From: Helopsaltes ochotensis
Lineage: Eukaryota; Chordata; Aves; Passeriformes; Locustellidae
Length of the DNA stretch: 64,000 bases
NCBI GenBank assembly: GCA_013400155.1
Contig: VXBM01000574.1
Location: 68,627-132,626, forward strand
Reading direction: 5' to 3'
Made by a program: the position numbers and the translations under genes. Positions within the stretch are counted from its first letter, which is position 1, and the number at the start of each line of letters is the position of its first letter. The notes beneath the pieces were generated by a model. It saw only the letters and a program-made list of their open reading frames with translations, was not told where the DNA came from and did not search any database. Positions 14,425 through 27,300 of this stretch are shown here, in pieces.

Positions 14425-16485
14425 ATATAGCCAGAAATTATAGGAAAACGTGTAACTACTCCAAAAAACCCCCAAAGCCCCAATGTACCCCACCACAATA
14501 TATGGGGCAGGTAATAAGACTCTCATCTCAAATGAAGAAACTGCATGGGATGAGAATGGAGCCTCCCTTCTGAGTTATAAAGATGCTCTCCTAGAACTGG
14601 TGGGCAAAATGAATACCAAAGCCATTGTCAAGTCTATGTCCCATGAGTGGAAACTCGATTAAAGTAAAATTATGTGCTCACAATTGCAAAAACTACTCAG
14701 AAGTTCCCAGAAACAATACAGCTGCTGTGATAACACTGTGTGAGAGCAGAGGGTGATTTCCTTGGGCACTCCTCAATCTCTGCCCTTCAGTTTCACTGTT
14801 CATCATCAGCCACCTGCAGAGCACCAGCCCTTTAGGTGACATACCTGACTCTACTCTGATCTGGCTTCTAGGAAAAACAGGGTCAGTGTGGACGTGCTTA
14901 TCTCAGGTTACTTTTGAACTCCTCGATCCAATCTAACAGATCGACAGGTAATGAGCTGAGAGCTGGTGCGCTGGTGGTAACAAAAGCCTGCTACTGGACA
15001 GGGGAGACACCCTAGCAGGGTAGAAAGGCGAGGAAACGAGCTCAGCTCCTGAACGCAGTGGAGAGAAGTGCATAATTGCTGCAATTGACACTTCTTGTTC
15101 TACCTCCGTGCTGTATCAGGCACTGGAAGATCCAGGCAAGAAGCCAGACTGTGACTGTTCTCCTGTGACTGTTTACTTCAAGGGAGGCTGGAAGCATCTT
15201 TTGGAAATTCCCTGAAGGCTCAACAGCATGAGAATATGACATACCCCTGGTGGGTATTTATGTGTGTATAGACAGATGAAGGTCCAGCTGTAACAATTTC
15301 CACCCAGATCCCAGGAATACAAGAACTGGAAACTCAGACACGGTGCTCCCTGCCAGAATTAAAGGAGTCCCATGAATAAGAAGCTGAAGAGACTGTTGAT
15401 CACTAGCTTCAGGAGTGCAAGGGGATAAACAGCAGAGGATAATCCAATGGTTCAAGGGTGATTCTGCCCCAAAGGGAGACTAAGACCTGACCTTAGGAAC
15501 TCCAAATGTCTCTGCTTTACACGCAGCAGCTGTGTCACAGCAAGGCAGAGAGCTAAGTTACAGTGTGCTTCATGCCTACTCCTCAGTCACATAATGCTTT
15601 CGTTTTATTTTAGTGAATTGTGATGCAGAAGAGAGGAAATGAGCCCTACATCAGCATCCACAGTGCTAAAATCTTGTACAGAACAAGAATAATAGTGTTA
15701 GGTCCTACAAAGCTTTTATTCAAAGTGGGTTCCAGCAGCAGCAGATGCCAAGGAGGTAGCCCAAAAAAGAGGGAAGGTAATGTCACCCAGAGCACTGGAA
15801 AGCATGCCTCTGCACCCATCCTAGCATCCCAAAGGAGAGAGGTGAGGTTTGGTACAGAATTGCAAGAAAAAGTATTCCTGCTCTTGCTTGTACTGAAATA
15901 TCCTCAACATTCACAGTGTCAAACCTTTGCCACAGTAAACTGCTTTTTGAAGAGAAAACCAGATTCTCCTGAAATCACAAAATTCTAGGTCATAGTATTA
16001 ATACATGAACTGGCTACCATGATTTCATGTTTAGTTTAGAAGTGACAGCTTAAAAAGTTAGATAACAGAAAAAGCAGGTCACAGCCACAACAAGAGATTC
16101 ATTAAAAAAAGGAAAAAAATGGAAGTCAATTTACTGGCATGTGGTACAGCAGAAAATAACATTTGGCCTTTGAAACTTCCTGTACCTCAGGGTGTTGAAT
16201 GCAGCAAGAAAAAGGCTTAAACCTCTTGTTAGTGAAGGAGGAAACAAAAAGCATTACTTGTCTTATGGCCAGGGAACAGAAGGCCAGGAATGTTTTTGAT
16301 TGCCTGGCTGACCCACTTTTTGTGTGCTCGCGGCTCATAAACTTCACCTGTCCTGAAGAGAGAAGTACTGTTACCAGAAGAGAGCTTCTGAGGCTGGAGG
16401 AACCTGGGAGATGCCTGCTTGGCTGTGGCTGAGAAAGACAGGTAGATTAGCTTAGAAGTTAGACAGGTAAAATAGTTTACATGTT

Positions 16486-16574
16486 AACCCTGGAGTTAAC
16501 CAGGAACCCGAGTCAGCAATCAGTTCTCTGTCCCAGCCCAGTCCAAACTCTGAAAGGCATTAGCCCCCCAGTTA
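16486..16574 (+). repeat. 89 bp direct duplication, copy B
   Basis: This is the partner of 14336-14424, ungapped and about 92% identical by eye. This copy starts inside a pair of GTTAAC hexamers six bases apart (16483-16500). Copy A keeps only the second hexamer. The source is unknown. Confidence 0.85.
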
Positions 16575-18949
16575 TCACTGCTTGGAGATAGGGATGACCA
16601 GGAGGGGTATCTCAGTTCAGGTGGAAGTGACCCTTCAGAGGGAGGTTTGCTGCTCTGAGTGATTGCCTGTGATGTGGCAGAACGTGAAACACACAATGTT
16701 TTATTATGTGAGCTTGAAAACTTAACTTTGGCTAATTGGGAGGGACTATAATACTCTTTACCTGATCAGCTATCACAGATGGATAAATCGATGAGTTTTA
16801 GGGTAACCAACCTCTTTTTTTTTCTCCAGGTAAGCAAGTATATTCCCACAAGCATGCTAATCCTGTTCTGGCCATGGTAGGAATCAGCTTTTTAGTGCAG
16901 CTGAGCTGCACTTTCAGTGCTGTCCTGTGGTGTGTGTACACAAAGGACACGGCTCCAGGTGAAGGAATGGTGATCATGTAAAAAGTTACTTGAGAATGCC
17001 AGGTGTCTCACATTTTATGGGATAGTGGAGTGGTGAAAAAGAGCTTTTCTTACAGCCTTCCCCTGCTTTTTGCTAGTTGCAGTGCTGTCAGCAAACCTCA
17101 CTGCTTTGGAAGCAGTGGAGATGAGTTGCCAGCTGCTGTTTCTCATCTCGTGGGTTTGAAGAGCTGTTTCTCACTCACACTGGCCTGAAGCCTATAAACA
17201 CTCATTCCTGGGGTAACCACAAGAGGATTTTCCAGAGCAAAGGCCACTAAAACTGTCTGCAGTGCTTGGGCAAAGCTTCAGAATGGAAACTAGGATGGAG
17301 CCTGAATCTCCATCTGTTTTAGTAACAGTGTCTTGAGCTGAGAAGTAAAATGCATGCAATTAATAAATTTAAGTATATTTTTTCATGCTTTTAGTTCTAG
17401 TAACAAAGGACTAGTTCATGGTGAGGAGTGAACTCAAAACATTGAAGTATAGTCTACAAACTTTAGTTTAATCATTTCTGTTAATCAACAGAAAAATCTT
17501 TGTAAATTCAACAGTGCAAAAATCAACCTCGTTCACATCTCCTTAGCATCCCTTCCGCCCACTTTCTGGATTAGCTTCTATTCATTCAGCTGTTACTCTG
17601 CTTTGAGGTACTAAATTAACTTTGAGCTATTGTGTCAGAAAGAAGCAAGCAGGCAGGCTCCCCTGTGGTGTGACAGCGGGAAAGGACTGAAAAGGCATGA
17701 ACATGCCAGTTCTGCCGTTTGTGAAAATAGACTCTTTTTCTTCACGTTATGTATTAAGTGTTTAAGATGGTTACTTGGCAGGTACACATTATCTTCAGTG
17801 ATACAGCTTGTACAGTCTGGCCCTGAGACTGTCAGCACTGAAAAATCTCCTTGTGACACAGCTGCAATAGCTAAAAATGTATTTCCTTTTCCCCAGTTGA
17901 CTCTCAGTAGTCTGATCTTTGCTAAATGTCAAGTGGGGTTTAATTCTGAGTTGCCTGGGTTTAATTCTCACTTACCTTCTGTTTTAACCAGCTTCAGAAA
18001 TGACTGCTGGTATAGTTTTATCAAGTGCTAACAATAAGATGCTGATAAAAGGGAGCGTAGTACACACTGGGAGACTTGCCCTAAATGCTACAGGCAAACT
18101 TAATCTTTTTGCTGATAACGCCGTTCATAAGGAATAAGGATTACAACGTGGAGACTGCAATGGTGCAGGACCTCCTCATTCTGGTGAGGGAGAGGAAGGA
18201 AATGAAGTTCAAAGATTTGGCTGTCCATCTAGCATGACAAATAGAAACTGCTCAGCTGTGTACGTTTGTTAGTACTACAGCTTCCTTGGCACTTCTGTTT
18301 GCTGGAGCTCCTTGCTTTTCCAGCAGCTAGTGGTGTTCCCCACTGACAGAGCTTTTCTAGTGGCAGACTTGGCATGATCCAGCCGGGTGAAATCACAGGG
18401 ATGGCTGTTTTCTGGATGCTGTAATATTGCCTGTGCTCCCACTGCTTAAAGAAAGCAGATCTGCTGATATTTTGCATTCCACAGCTCAGCTCCAGCTCCA
18501 ATCGCTGCAAGGAAACGAAGTGCTGCCTTCCAGGTCACAGAACGCCCCCAGAGAGCGATGGGTACTTCTTGGGGACAGATATGAGTGGCGAGAGGTAGCC
18601 TAGCACTAGAGTAGAGTTCAGGGTTAGTCACAGCTCAGAGTGTAGCTAGGTTTGCATCTCCACTTGTGCAGTGACCCCAAATGCTCCTGCCTCAGGAGAC
18701 ACTGTAAGGGCGAGGCAGAGTCACTGCTGTGCCTGAAACACAGAGCCAAGCGGAGCAAAGGTGTGCAGACCTTTCCCAACTCAACTGCGAGAAAAACAAA
18801 GCCCTCTTGGCAGCCACGGAACTTCAGACTGATTTTCCTCCTTTTAGCGACTTCCTCCTAAACACATCAGTTTGCCCTCAGTAACTCTAAAGTCCAAAGG
18901 CTCTTGGAAAAATCTCCCAGTCTGTGTCACAGCAGGCGTGCCAGAGAGC

Positions 18950-19740
18950 CCGGCCAGCTCTCCCCTGGCAGCACTTGCTGCCGGCAGCACTTCTTTCCTG
19001 CCGACCGCCCGCCCAGACGGTGACAGCGCGGATCGCAGCCCTCTGCCCCGGGCTGTCTGCCTGTGCCAGAGCGCTGCGTGCTCTCTGCTCCAGAGGCAGC
19101 CGGCACCGCGTCCGCAGCCCTGGTATAAACACGCCCCCCGTGTGCCCAACCTCGTCAAACCCCCTCCCCTCTGAACCCAGGGAGATAAATCCGAGCTAAT
19201 CGCGTTTTGGTGAAAACCCAGCTGGGAACATTTGGAAATCCACCCGCCCCCTTCCCATCCGCCGCTCCGTGAGGGCGGGCCCGGGGCCTGCGCAGCCGCT
19301 CTGGGCGGCATCGCTGCGGCTGCTGCCGGGGCCACCGCTCCTCAGCCGGCAACGCCGTGCTCGGGGCTCTCCGCTCACACCCGCCCCCAGCCGTGAGGCT
19401 TTTGCCCCCAGCAGTGAGGTTTCTGCCCGCTTCCCCTCGCCCTTCGGCGGCCTCGGGGCGGGAGAGCCCTGGCTGCGCCCGGCGGCGGCTGTGCGAGTGC
19501 TGCCCGGCCCGGCCCGGGGCAGCCCTGCCGCGCTTTAGACTTTCCCCGTGTTTTCTCTCCCTCCTCCCCCGAGCTGTGGCTGCTCCTGGGCTGCTGCAGC
19601 CATGCTTCCCCTCAGTGGGTGCTGAGGGGTGGGCGCACAGCCGTGGCCAGGCCGCGGGGTGCCCCGGCTGCGGCCCGCACCGTGCCCGGTGTCGCTCGTG
19701 TTGGCTTCGCCGCCGAGGGAGCGGCTTTTGAAATTAACGC
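18950..19740 (+). promoter_or_regulatory. SHLD1: CpG island, probable SHLD1 promoter region
   Basis: About 0.8 kb of strongly G+C and CpG rich DNA stands out from the AT-rich flanks and lies 1.5-2.3 kb upstream of the SHLD1 start-codon exon. CpG islands of this size usually mark constitutive promoters, which suits a DNA-repair gene. It contains several GC-box-like words and a TATAAA-like word at 19124-19129. Assigning it to SHLD1 on the plus strand is inference from position; no transcript start can be read from sequence alone. The minus-strand reading frames here are composition artefacts. Confidence 0.55.
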
Positions 19741-19822
19741 GTGAATATTGCCTGCAGGAAAAGGGGAAAGAAACGAGGCCGGCAGGAAGAGAACCCCCTC
19801 ACCCTGCTGAGCAGGGCAGCTG
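19560..19822 (+). other. SHLD1: Candidate SHLD1 5' untranslated exon
   Basis: The 3' part of the CpG island runs into a good splice donor, CTG followed by GTAAGG, with the cut after 19822. The next strong acceptor on the plus strand that leads into coding sequence is at 21224. A non-coding first exon ending at 19822 and joined to 21225 would be a simple gene model. Other donor-like words (GTGAGG near 19394) lie in the island, so both ends are uncertain. Confidence 0.3.
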
Positions 19823-21224
19823 GTAAGGCCAGTGCCTCACACCCTCCTGTATCCATCGCGTTCTGCAGCAATGCTGCCGGCCAGGCAAGCCTATGCAGGA
19901 CAGGCCCTTGAGACGTTCTTGGTAGCTGAGCAGTGCCACGGGGTGAGGGTGGCCCAGAAAAACGTCCAGTTTCTGCCTGAACGTATGTCTGTCCTGGCTG
20001 CTCACTGAAAACAATCGAGGTAATGGCAAAGGAGATGGTATTTGGGGTTTGTGAGCGTCTATTGTGCTCTGCAGGGTGGGTTTTGTGGCCCTCTTAAAAA
20101 GCATTTCCTGGCTGAGGTTTGACAGAACAGGCTGTTGACATCAAGACACCCACCTCTAGATAAACCTGCTGAGGCAATACCTGCTCCCCACAGGAGGGAA
20201 GGAAGGTTGCCAGCAACTACTTGCTTCTCTGCTTGCTGGGTTCTGAATAAACAGCCCATCTGGCAGCTTCTTGTAAAGAAAATCTTGCCTTTACTTCTAG
20301 GACATACCAGCCCCTTTCCTGGAGGTCTGTAGTGCTGTCAGAAGGTTCAAGGGCATAACTAGATGTGCTTTTTTCGATTCCTGGAAGAAGCTTTTCCTCT
20401 GTAGCAGACCCAACAAACAGTGGTGTATGTGATGACTGGCTGCTGACACTGGCTAGCACATGCACTTCAAAAGGTCACCCCGTCCATCTGCCAGATCAGC
20501 TGGTGCAAAGCATCTCACTGACCTCTGTTTTGTTCCAGTAGCCTGGCCTTGACAAAGCATGAAGGAAGATTAAGGCAATCCTGAAGCAGCAACAGACTGT
20601 TTGCTCCTGGACTTTGTCCAAGGGGACTGTTTGCACATCAGTGCTCTCTCTCTTACCAGGTATGGCACAGAGGAATTAGTGAGGCTCTTTCATTTGTCTC
20701 AGAACTCGGAGCTGAGGCTTTTCTCACAAACACCATCAGTAAAGTTTTGGGGATAGGACTAGAGGGAGCTAATCCAGAGGAAAACGTTTTTTAAAACAGC
20801 TTTGTTTAAAACTGCTTTGAATACTGCTGGTGAAAATCAGCCAGGAGGGATGGGTTTAACCTGGCAGCATCAGTGGAAAGGGACCCTGTAGAACATGTTT
20901 CTTTTTAAATGGCACACACAGGATACCCTGAAGGGAATATTCTCCCCTAGTTTTGGGGCCTGAGGCTGTAGTCTGGGAAAGGCAGATTTATTGTGGTCTC
21001 CTAGTTATCCTACTTAAGGCTGAGGGCTGTTATCTGTAGGGCTTGCTGTTGTTCCTTCTTTACATCTTTAAATTCGTTTTTATTTTCTTAATTAAAGTAT
21101 AATTACACTTGAACAGCTCCTGTCATCTCATAAAGCAGTACAAAAATGCCAGATAGTTTGTGTTTAACTTCTGCTTAGATTTTCATGCTCTGAAAGCCCA
21201 GCTGAGTCTCATTTCTGTCTGCAG

Positions 21225-21391
21225 TGGGACCATGGAAGGAAAGGAGACGTCACCGAGTTCCACCTCAGGGAGCAGCATATTGGACCTCCCCTCTGTCTGT
21301 GACCTAGCAGAGCACTTTCTGCCTCCACACAGCTCTGAAAACAGCCAGGAGCTTTATCCTTCTGGGGATGTTTTTCCCTCTCCACCCACAG
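21225..21391 (+). CDS. SHLD1: SHLD1 start-codon exon (residues 1-53)
   Basis: The acceptor is a pyrimidine tract ending TCTGCAG at 21224, and the donor is CACAG followed by GTAACA with the cut after 21391. The ATG at 21232 sits in an excellent Kozak context (ACCATGG), seven bases into the exon. The open frame reaches further upstream, but that part is intronic. The exon encodes 53 residues plus one base (phase 1). The segment ILDLPSVCDLAEHF (residues 16-29) corresponds to the conserved N-terminal LDLPSACD-type motif of vertebrate SHLD1, which identifies the exon. Confidence 0.85.
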
Positions 21392-24300
21392 GTAACAGCT
21401 TCTGCTTCTCCACACGCTCTTTCTTTAGCCAGTGCTTCATCTGTGTAGGCAGAGTGTTGCCTGACTGAGTCACCGCACCTGCCTGTCATAAAACACAGTT
21501 TTACCAGAACTGCAGTCTGCTCCAGCTGGGCGCTGTGGATTGATGGGACACAGGGAAGGAGCTCAGAGGATGCTGTCAGCTGCTAATATTCTGCAGTGCT
21601 CTTTATGTTTAATGCCTTCTCAGAAGGACAGCTAATAGAGTAGTCCTTCAGGCATCAGGAGTAAACACTGTCTCAAATTGCCATAATCAGTAGGAAGAGG
21701 TTTTAAACTTTCCCCTGTGTTTTTCACATGTTCCTCACGAGCTCAGAATGTGGCCTCGTTACCTCATTATTTTAATAATAATAACTGAGTCTTTCCTTGT
21801 GCTAATGACAATAGTGTGATGAGGACTGCTTCAGTTCAACTCTTGTGAGACAACAGTTTCCTCGCTTGAAGGAGGGCTGGCTTCTGCAGAGGTAACATTT
21901 TAGGTCAGCCACTACTCCAGATTCTTAGAAGTAATTGTATAGATCCTGTATCTGAGAAGATAAGGGACAGCTGGCAAGAAATGTCACATCAAAGTGTGCT
22001 GGCACTTCTTGCCATATATTCCTGCTGGCTGGAATGAAGGTTCTAGTACTTATATTTAATACTGGGGAGGAGGTAAGTTCTGGTCAACAAATAAAGTGTG
22101 GAGAGGATTTGTCAAGACACCTGAGCGTGGATGAAATGTCACTGACAACATTTCTGCTTGCTTTAGAATCTTGAGTAGTGTCAAAGTACTCTTCTTTATC
22201 TAAAGTGGTTTTCTGTGGCCTGCTTCCGAGAAATCAGCTTGAAATTGAACAGGTGAGTTTCTTTCAGTGGGAATTTCACTGTTTTCATGCTGAACAGGTA
22301 AGCAGTGGGATCTTCCAATTGACCTTGCTCAGCTGATGTTGACTGTGCCTGTGCAGTTGCCTTCAGCTCTAGGTGTGGAACATCCAGAACTGTGATGGAG
22401 TCTGCCAGCAGCGGAGACCAAGCCCTGCTTTGCTTTTTCACACAGACCAGGAAGTGGTCTTTCACATGTCTTACGTTAATAATGATGGCAATCTTCTGCT
22501 GTTAACCTCTGCTTTAAACCACAACACGTATCACATCCCATGATCCACGTTGCACTGGAGCAAGAGCATGTCTGGTTTGGGGTTTTGCTTAATTTTTGTG
22601 TGTAAGAGTAGTGACCAGCACTGCGAGGAGTGTCCTGAGCCACCCTTTTCCACTGTCATGGGAGAGGAGGATGGAGCAGCTCCTCTGATAGTGAGACAGG
22701 CTGGGAGGCATTTCCCTGCTCAGGTTTCACAAGCCCTGTGGCACAGGTATGAAGCAATCCCGGGGGCTGTGAGGCAGTTCCTGTTGCTCCAACACCATTT
22801 TAGTGTGGCTCAGGGCAGCTGGCCTTGATTGGGTGGGACACCTGGAATAACTGCACGAGCACCTGGCAGCCCCAGGAATGTCTGAGGCTTGGTGGGAGCA
22901 GCACGCGTGGAAATGACGGCGCTGGGGAAGTGTCTGTGGTGCCGGTGTGGAGCAGGCAGCTGAAGCTCAGCACCAAGGTATGCTGAGAGGCCACATCCTG
23001 CCTCCTGGCTGTCCCCAGCACCTCCTGGTGCCACTGTGCATTCCACTGAGGAGGGCAGATGAGGCTCAGGAACTCTCCCCTGCATTGCTTGTTGTGGAGA
23101 CTGCTCACAACTGAAACCACTTGGCAATAGCTGTGGGATGCTCCCTGTGCCCCTGGAGTGAAATAATCAACTGTCACAGCACCATTCATGCTCTGAGCAT
23201 CTTGGTTCATACAGACCCACTTAAACTCTCTCTCCTGATGCAACTTCAACGTTCCAACTCGTTGAGTTTGGTCACTGTGGCAGAAGAGACAGGAAGATGG
23301 TTTTAGAAACAGTCTGCCCACGTCAGATATTCTTGGAAAAGCAGGTTCTGCCAAATGTAGCCTGGGAAAGGAAGCTCCTTGGCTTTGTCAGGAGACCTTG
23401 GGAACTGCTGTGGCGCCGTGTCAGTGAGGAGTGGGAGTGGCTGTGGGTTGCACCCCCGCAGTATGACCAACAGATTGGATCCTGGGCCTTGGGCAGGATG
23501 GATGAGGATCTTCCTTAGTGATTCAAAAGCATTTCCAGAAGGCCCATAGGTCTCTGGGAATGTGTCAGCTTCTTTAGGAATGAAGCTGGCTGACCGGACA
23601 GGCTGTGTGTTCTACCTTCTGCAGCATGAACTGCACTGAGGCTGGCTGAAATCCCACACCATCCATGCCTCAGGAGGTGGAAATGGTCGTGGGGTATTCC
23701 TGCTGCCTGAGGCACCAGTAACAGGTTTTATTGGTCTGGAGAGGCTCCATCACTTTTAATAGCAGAGTAGTCATTAGCCATGAATGCATGGAATCAGGCA
23801 TCCCCAGGCAAGAAGACACTAGTCCTGTTGGAAGCTTACCAAATCTCTTAAATTGTTTATAAATTAGTGGTTTTATGATTTGTGCGGAGATGAAGGTTCT
23901 GCTCTTGCAACAGGCATTCATACCTTTAGCTTATTGTCACAGTGAGTTCCAGTGTCTAAGTGGTGATAGACTGAGAACATTAAATGGAATCACTAAACAC
24001 TTCAGCATGCTTCTTTTTTTATCCCATACTGGAGGAGAACTTTAAAAAAATTGTTTATCATTTTCTAATCTGCACAACTCAGTTGCTCAATACACCAGGA
24101 AGAACTTCACCACTTCCTCTGGATTAAGGAAAGTTGCAAAAGTTTTTACTTGGCAGGCAGCACTCAAGTGTATGCAGAGGAAAGCCTTTAATTATTTGGA
24201 TTAATATTTCGTAGGAAGCGAATAAAGGTTGTTTCCAAAGAAATAAGTCACAGACAATGTGGCTTTTCATGTAGGGCACTGAACCAGAGAGTAGCAGGGA

Positions 24301-27300
24301 CAGTGGAAAAATACTATTTACCTGGAAAAATTGCAGCCTAAGAAAGCGTTGGAGAATAAACAGATGGGCTTTACAAATTGGTAGAGCACAGGGTTCTGGG
24401 CTCTGCCCATACTCTGTGCTTAGAACTGGATTTACTAGTGCCGCCCTGGAGAAATTCTATTGAATTTGGAAGCAGCATTTGAGAGTTGAGCTGTGGAATC
24501 CTGCTTGGCAGACTGCTGTCTGAAGCCTGGGCAAAGCTCAGTCCCGTCTCCTTTCACAGCCCTTCCTAGGGCTTGTGCTCTTGGGCAGATGGGTCTCCCT
24601 GTTAGTCCTGAAGCCTCTGCCTTCGTTGCTTTTTCCCTGCAATGAAAAGCAGCGGAAAAACTGTGTTCTTAGGAAAATGGATGGGTGGACAGGGTCACCC
24701 AGTGGAAGAAAATGGTGTGTTACAGGAACAGAGAAAAGAAGGATGACAGAGTTTCCTGTGGGCTTAAAGAGACCTGCAAATATCTAAAAGCTGGCTGGCT
24801 TTTATTAAAAAAGCAAAATTAATTAAAGCCATCTTGGGAGGACAGAGGTGTTCAACCTTCAGTTGCCTCTCCAAAAGCACTACTTTTGTCCTGGCAGTTT
24901 GTTTCAAGTTTGAGTCCAGACTTGTGGGGAGACAGCTGGAGATGATGCTGAAGGCAATCTTGCCCCTGATACATTGCAGTTGTGTTAATTATCCCAGAGT
25001 GGGAACAGCCCTGCCCTGCCAGCTGTGTGTGATGGAGAGTGATGAGCTGGGAGGGGGCAGCTGGAGCCTGCTGGCCCTGCTGGGAGGAGGAGGGGACAGG
25101 GGGGTGTCAGAGGGACAGACAGGGTTGGGTGGCCTGGGACAGGAAGGAGCCCGCCAGAACTGTAGAAGAAGGAAAGAGCCAGAGCTGTGTGGAGCTGCCC
25201 ATGGGAGGCTACACAGAAAGGGTATGAGAGACTTGTAGATACCAAGGTGTGATACTTGAAGCCTTCTTTGGCGTCACTTGTGCCTCCTCTGCCACAGCTT
25301 CCCTTGAGTCATTTTCCATGGGCTTCCCTGACCTCTGTAGTGTGTAAACAGAGTCCGAGGCTGCTCCTGCCTGTGTTTATTATTCCTGGCTGGTCCTCAG
25401 TGTTGGTGCATAGTGAGAAGTCAGCTCAGGGAACTGGGCCAGCTTTCTGGGCAGCTGTATGAACATTGGTGTGGATGAAGTGGGGACAGCTCCTGTTCCT
25501 GGCAGCAGCACAGCTACAGCCAGGATCCAGCGCTCTGCAACGTGTCCTGCCTTTCACATGGGCTTCCAACCATTCCAGGATGGTGGTTTCTGAAAAATGT
25601 GGTGTTGGGCTATCAATCCTTTCTCCCTTGCGGGTAGCCAGGCTGCAGGTTCTCTCTGATCAGCTGTGGGGTGTTGAAGGCTGCTCTTCAAGAGCAGTCC
25701 ATTTGGAACAAGTTGTGAGAGCCTGTGGGAAATGGGACAGCCCATTTCTCTGGCCTCAGGCACATCAGTGAGCCTGGGCCGTGGGACTGCTGCTGAACCT
25801 GCCTTTCAAATCCCAGGGGACATCTGGGCACAAGGTTATCCCAGTTTAAAAGGCATGGGGTTTTGGACTGTTCCAGTTGCTTTCTGGGTTTTCAAGCAAC
25901 CAAGCAACTTTGTCAAAACAAAGCAGAGATTTTCAACCTGTCAGTTTTACAGGCAATTGGGATTCCTCTGGGAAAAAAAATGCTACCTATTCCCAGTGGA
26001 TTTCCATGCCCAGTTTTGTGGTGAGTTGCTGTGTCTTTTATTAGCAGCTGGGGAATGGTGCTAATGTTGGTGCACGTGTTCTGACTCGTCCTTAAATGCT
26101 CTCTCCTCTCTGCCACGTCCCCTGGCCTGTCAAATGTTACTTAATCTGTTTTGCAGTAGTGGGTTGGTGTTTACTGAAGAGTTGCAGCATAGCTTGTGCT
26201 TTTCCTGTCCAGGACTTGTTCACAAGTCTTGACGTAGAGGCTGAAAATGAAAGGGGGTGTGTTTTGTCACGTCAGCAGCAACCTTTCAGAGGTGGCTCTT
26301 GCTGGGAGGTTCAGTTCAGCCCAGAACTCAGTGCTCATGAACTTGGTGTAGAAATTACAGCTTGGCTGTCCGAGCTGCCACTGCTGCCAAAAATTGCCAA
26401 ATTTCCAAAGTTGCTTTTTTGTCTGGCTAAAGATTCTTATATATAGTCTCTTCAAGAGGTCTGTGTGACTTTGTAAATCTAAAACCTGTGTGATGTTTTA
26501 AATCACTTTCAGACTGAGCTGAAGCTGAGCTAGAAAGGGCTCAGAAGTGCACTCCAGGTTAGATACAGAAACTTCTGATAGTCTCCTTTGCCTAAAAGAT
26601 ATGGATCACACTGAGGATATTTTCCTTTTTGGTTTGCTCTGAAAGTGAAGGGTGCTGTTCAAAAGGTGCTTTGTGATGTGAACAGTCTTTGCAGGAGGTT
26701 AACATGCAAACCCGCTTCAGTTTGAGCAGTGGTTCCAAACAACAGAACTAATTACTATTAACCACAGAACAATAGAATTTATATTTTTTTAAACCAGTGT
26801 GTTCGTTTGAAATCGGTTAAGCCCAGTGCTTGCCTTGATGAAGAACACAGTCCCTGTTTTGGGAATTGGTGGATTTTTCCCGGTTTTGGTTTGTTTCCTG
26901 CTGCCCTCTAGTGCTCGATGTTGCCCATTTCTGATTCCACCAGCCTGACAGGCTGAAAACTTAAAAGGGCTGGTGGGTTTTGTAAGTGATTGTTTTTAAT
27001 CAAGTACACTCTCAACTGTGACCAAAACACTAGAGTTTTCTTAGACTCGAGTCTTACCAAGAGGAAAAAGAAAAGCAAAATGTTTCAACTCTGTTAATTG
27101 TGTGTGGATGGTGTGGGGCAGTGGACTTGAAGTGGTGCAGCTCCCCTGAAGTTCTGGGCAGGCCTTTCAGCGGGTGACTCCATGGCTCTGGTGGGTTTGG
27201 CATCACGAACCCTCCAGGCATCTCTCTGTGGTCCTGTTGAGTACTGGAGGAAAAGGCAAGGTGGAATTTATGCCCATTGACATAAAAGGAGTACAGGGAA

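Larger units (their letters stand above)
101..18940. other. Non-coding stretch upstream of SHLD1
   Basis: About 18.8 kb with no ORF that resembles a known protein and no coherent exon set on either strand. It holds short A-rich tracts, an old CR1 LINE fragment near 10.0-10.2 kb, an 89 bp direct duplication at 14336-14424 and 16486-16574, and a GGAA-type simple repeat at 12290-12318. It is either intergenic DNA or a SHLD1 5' intron, depending on which CpG island holds the SHLD1 promoter. The small ORFs across it look like chance open frames. Confidence 0.6.

Noticed and set aside
18844..19335. 163-codon minus-strand frame in the CpG island
   Set aside because: High G+C content removes stop codons. 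The Ala/Pro/Arg/Gly composition is typical of such artefacts.
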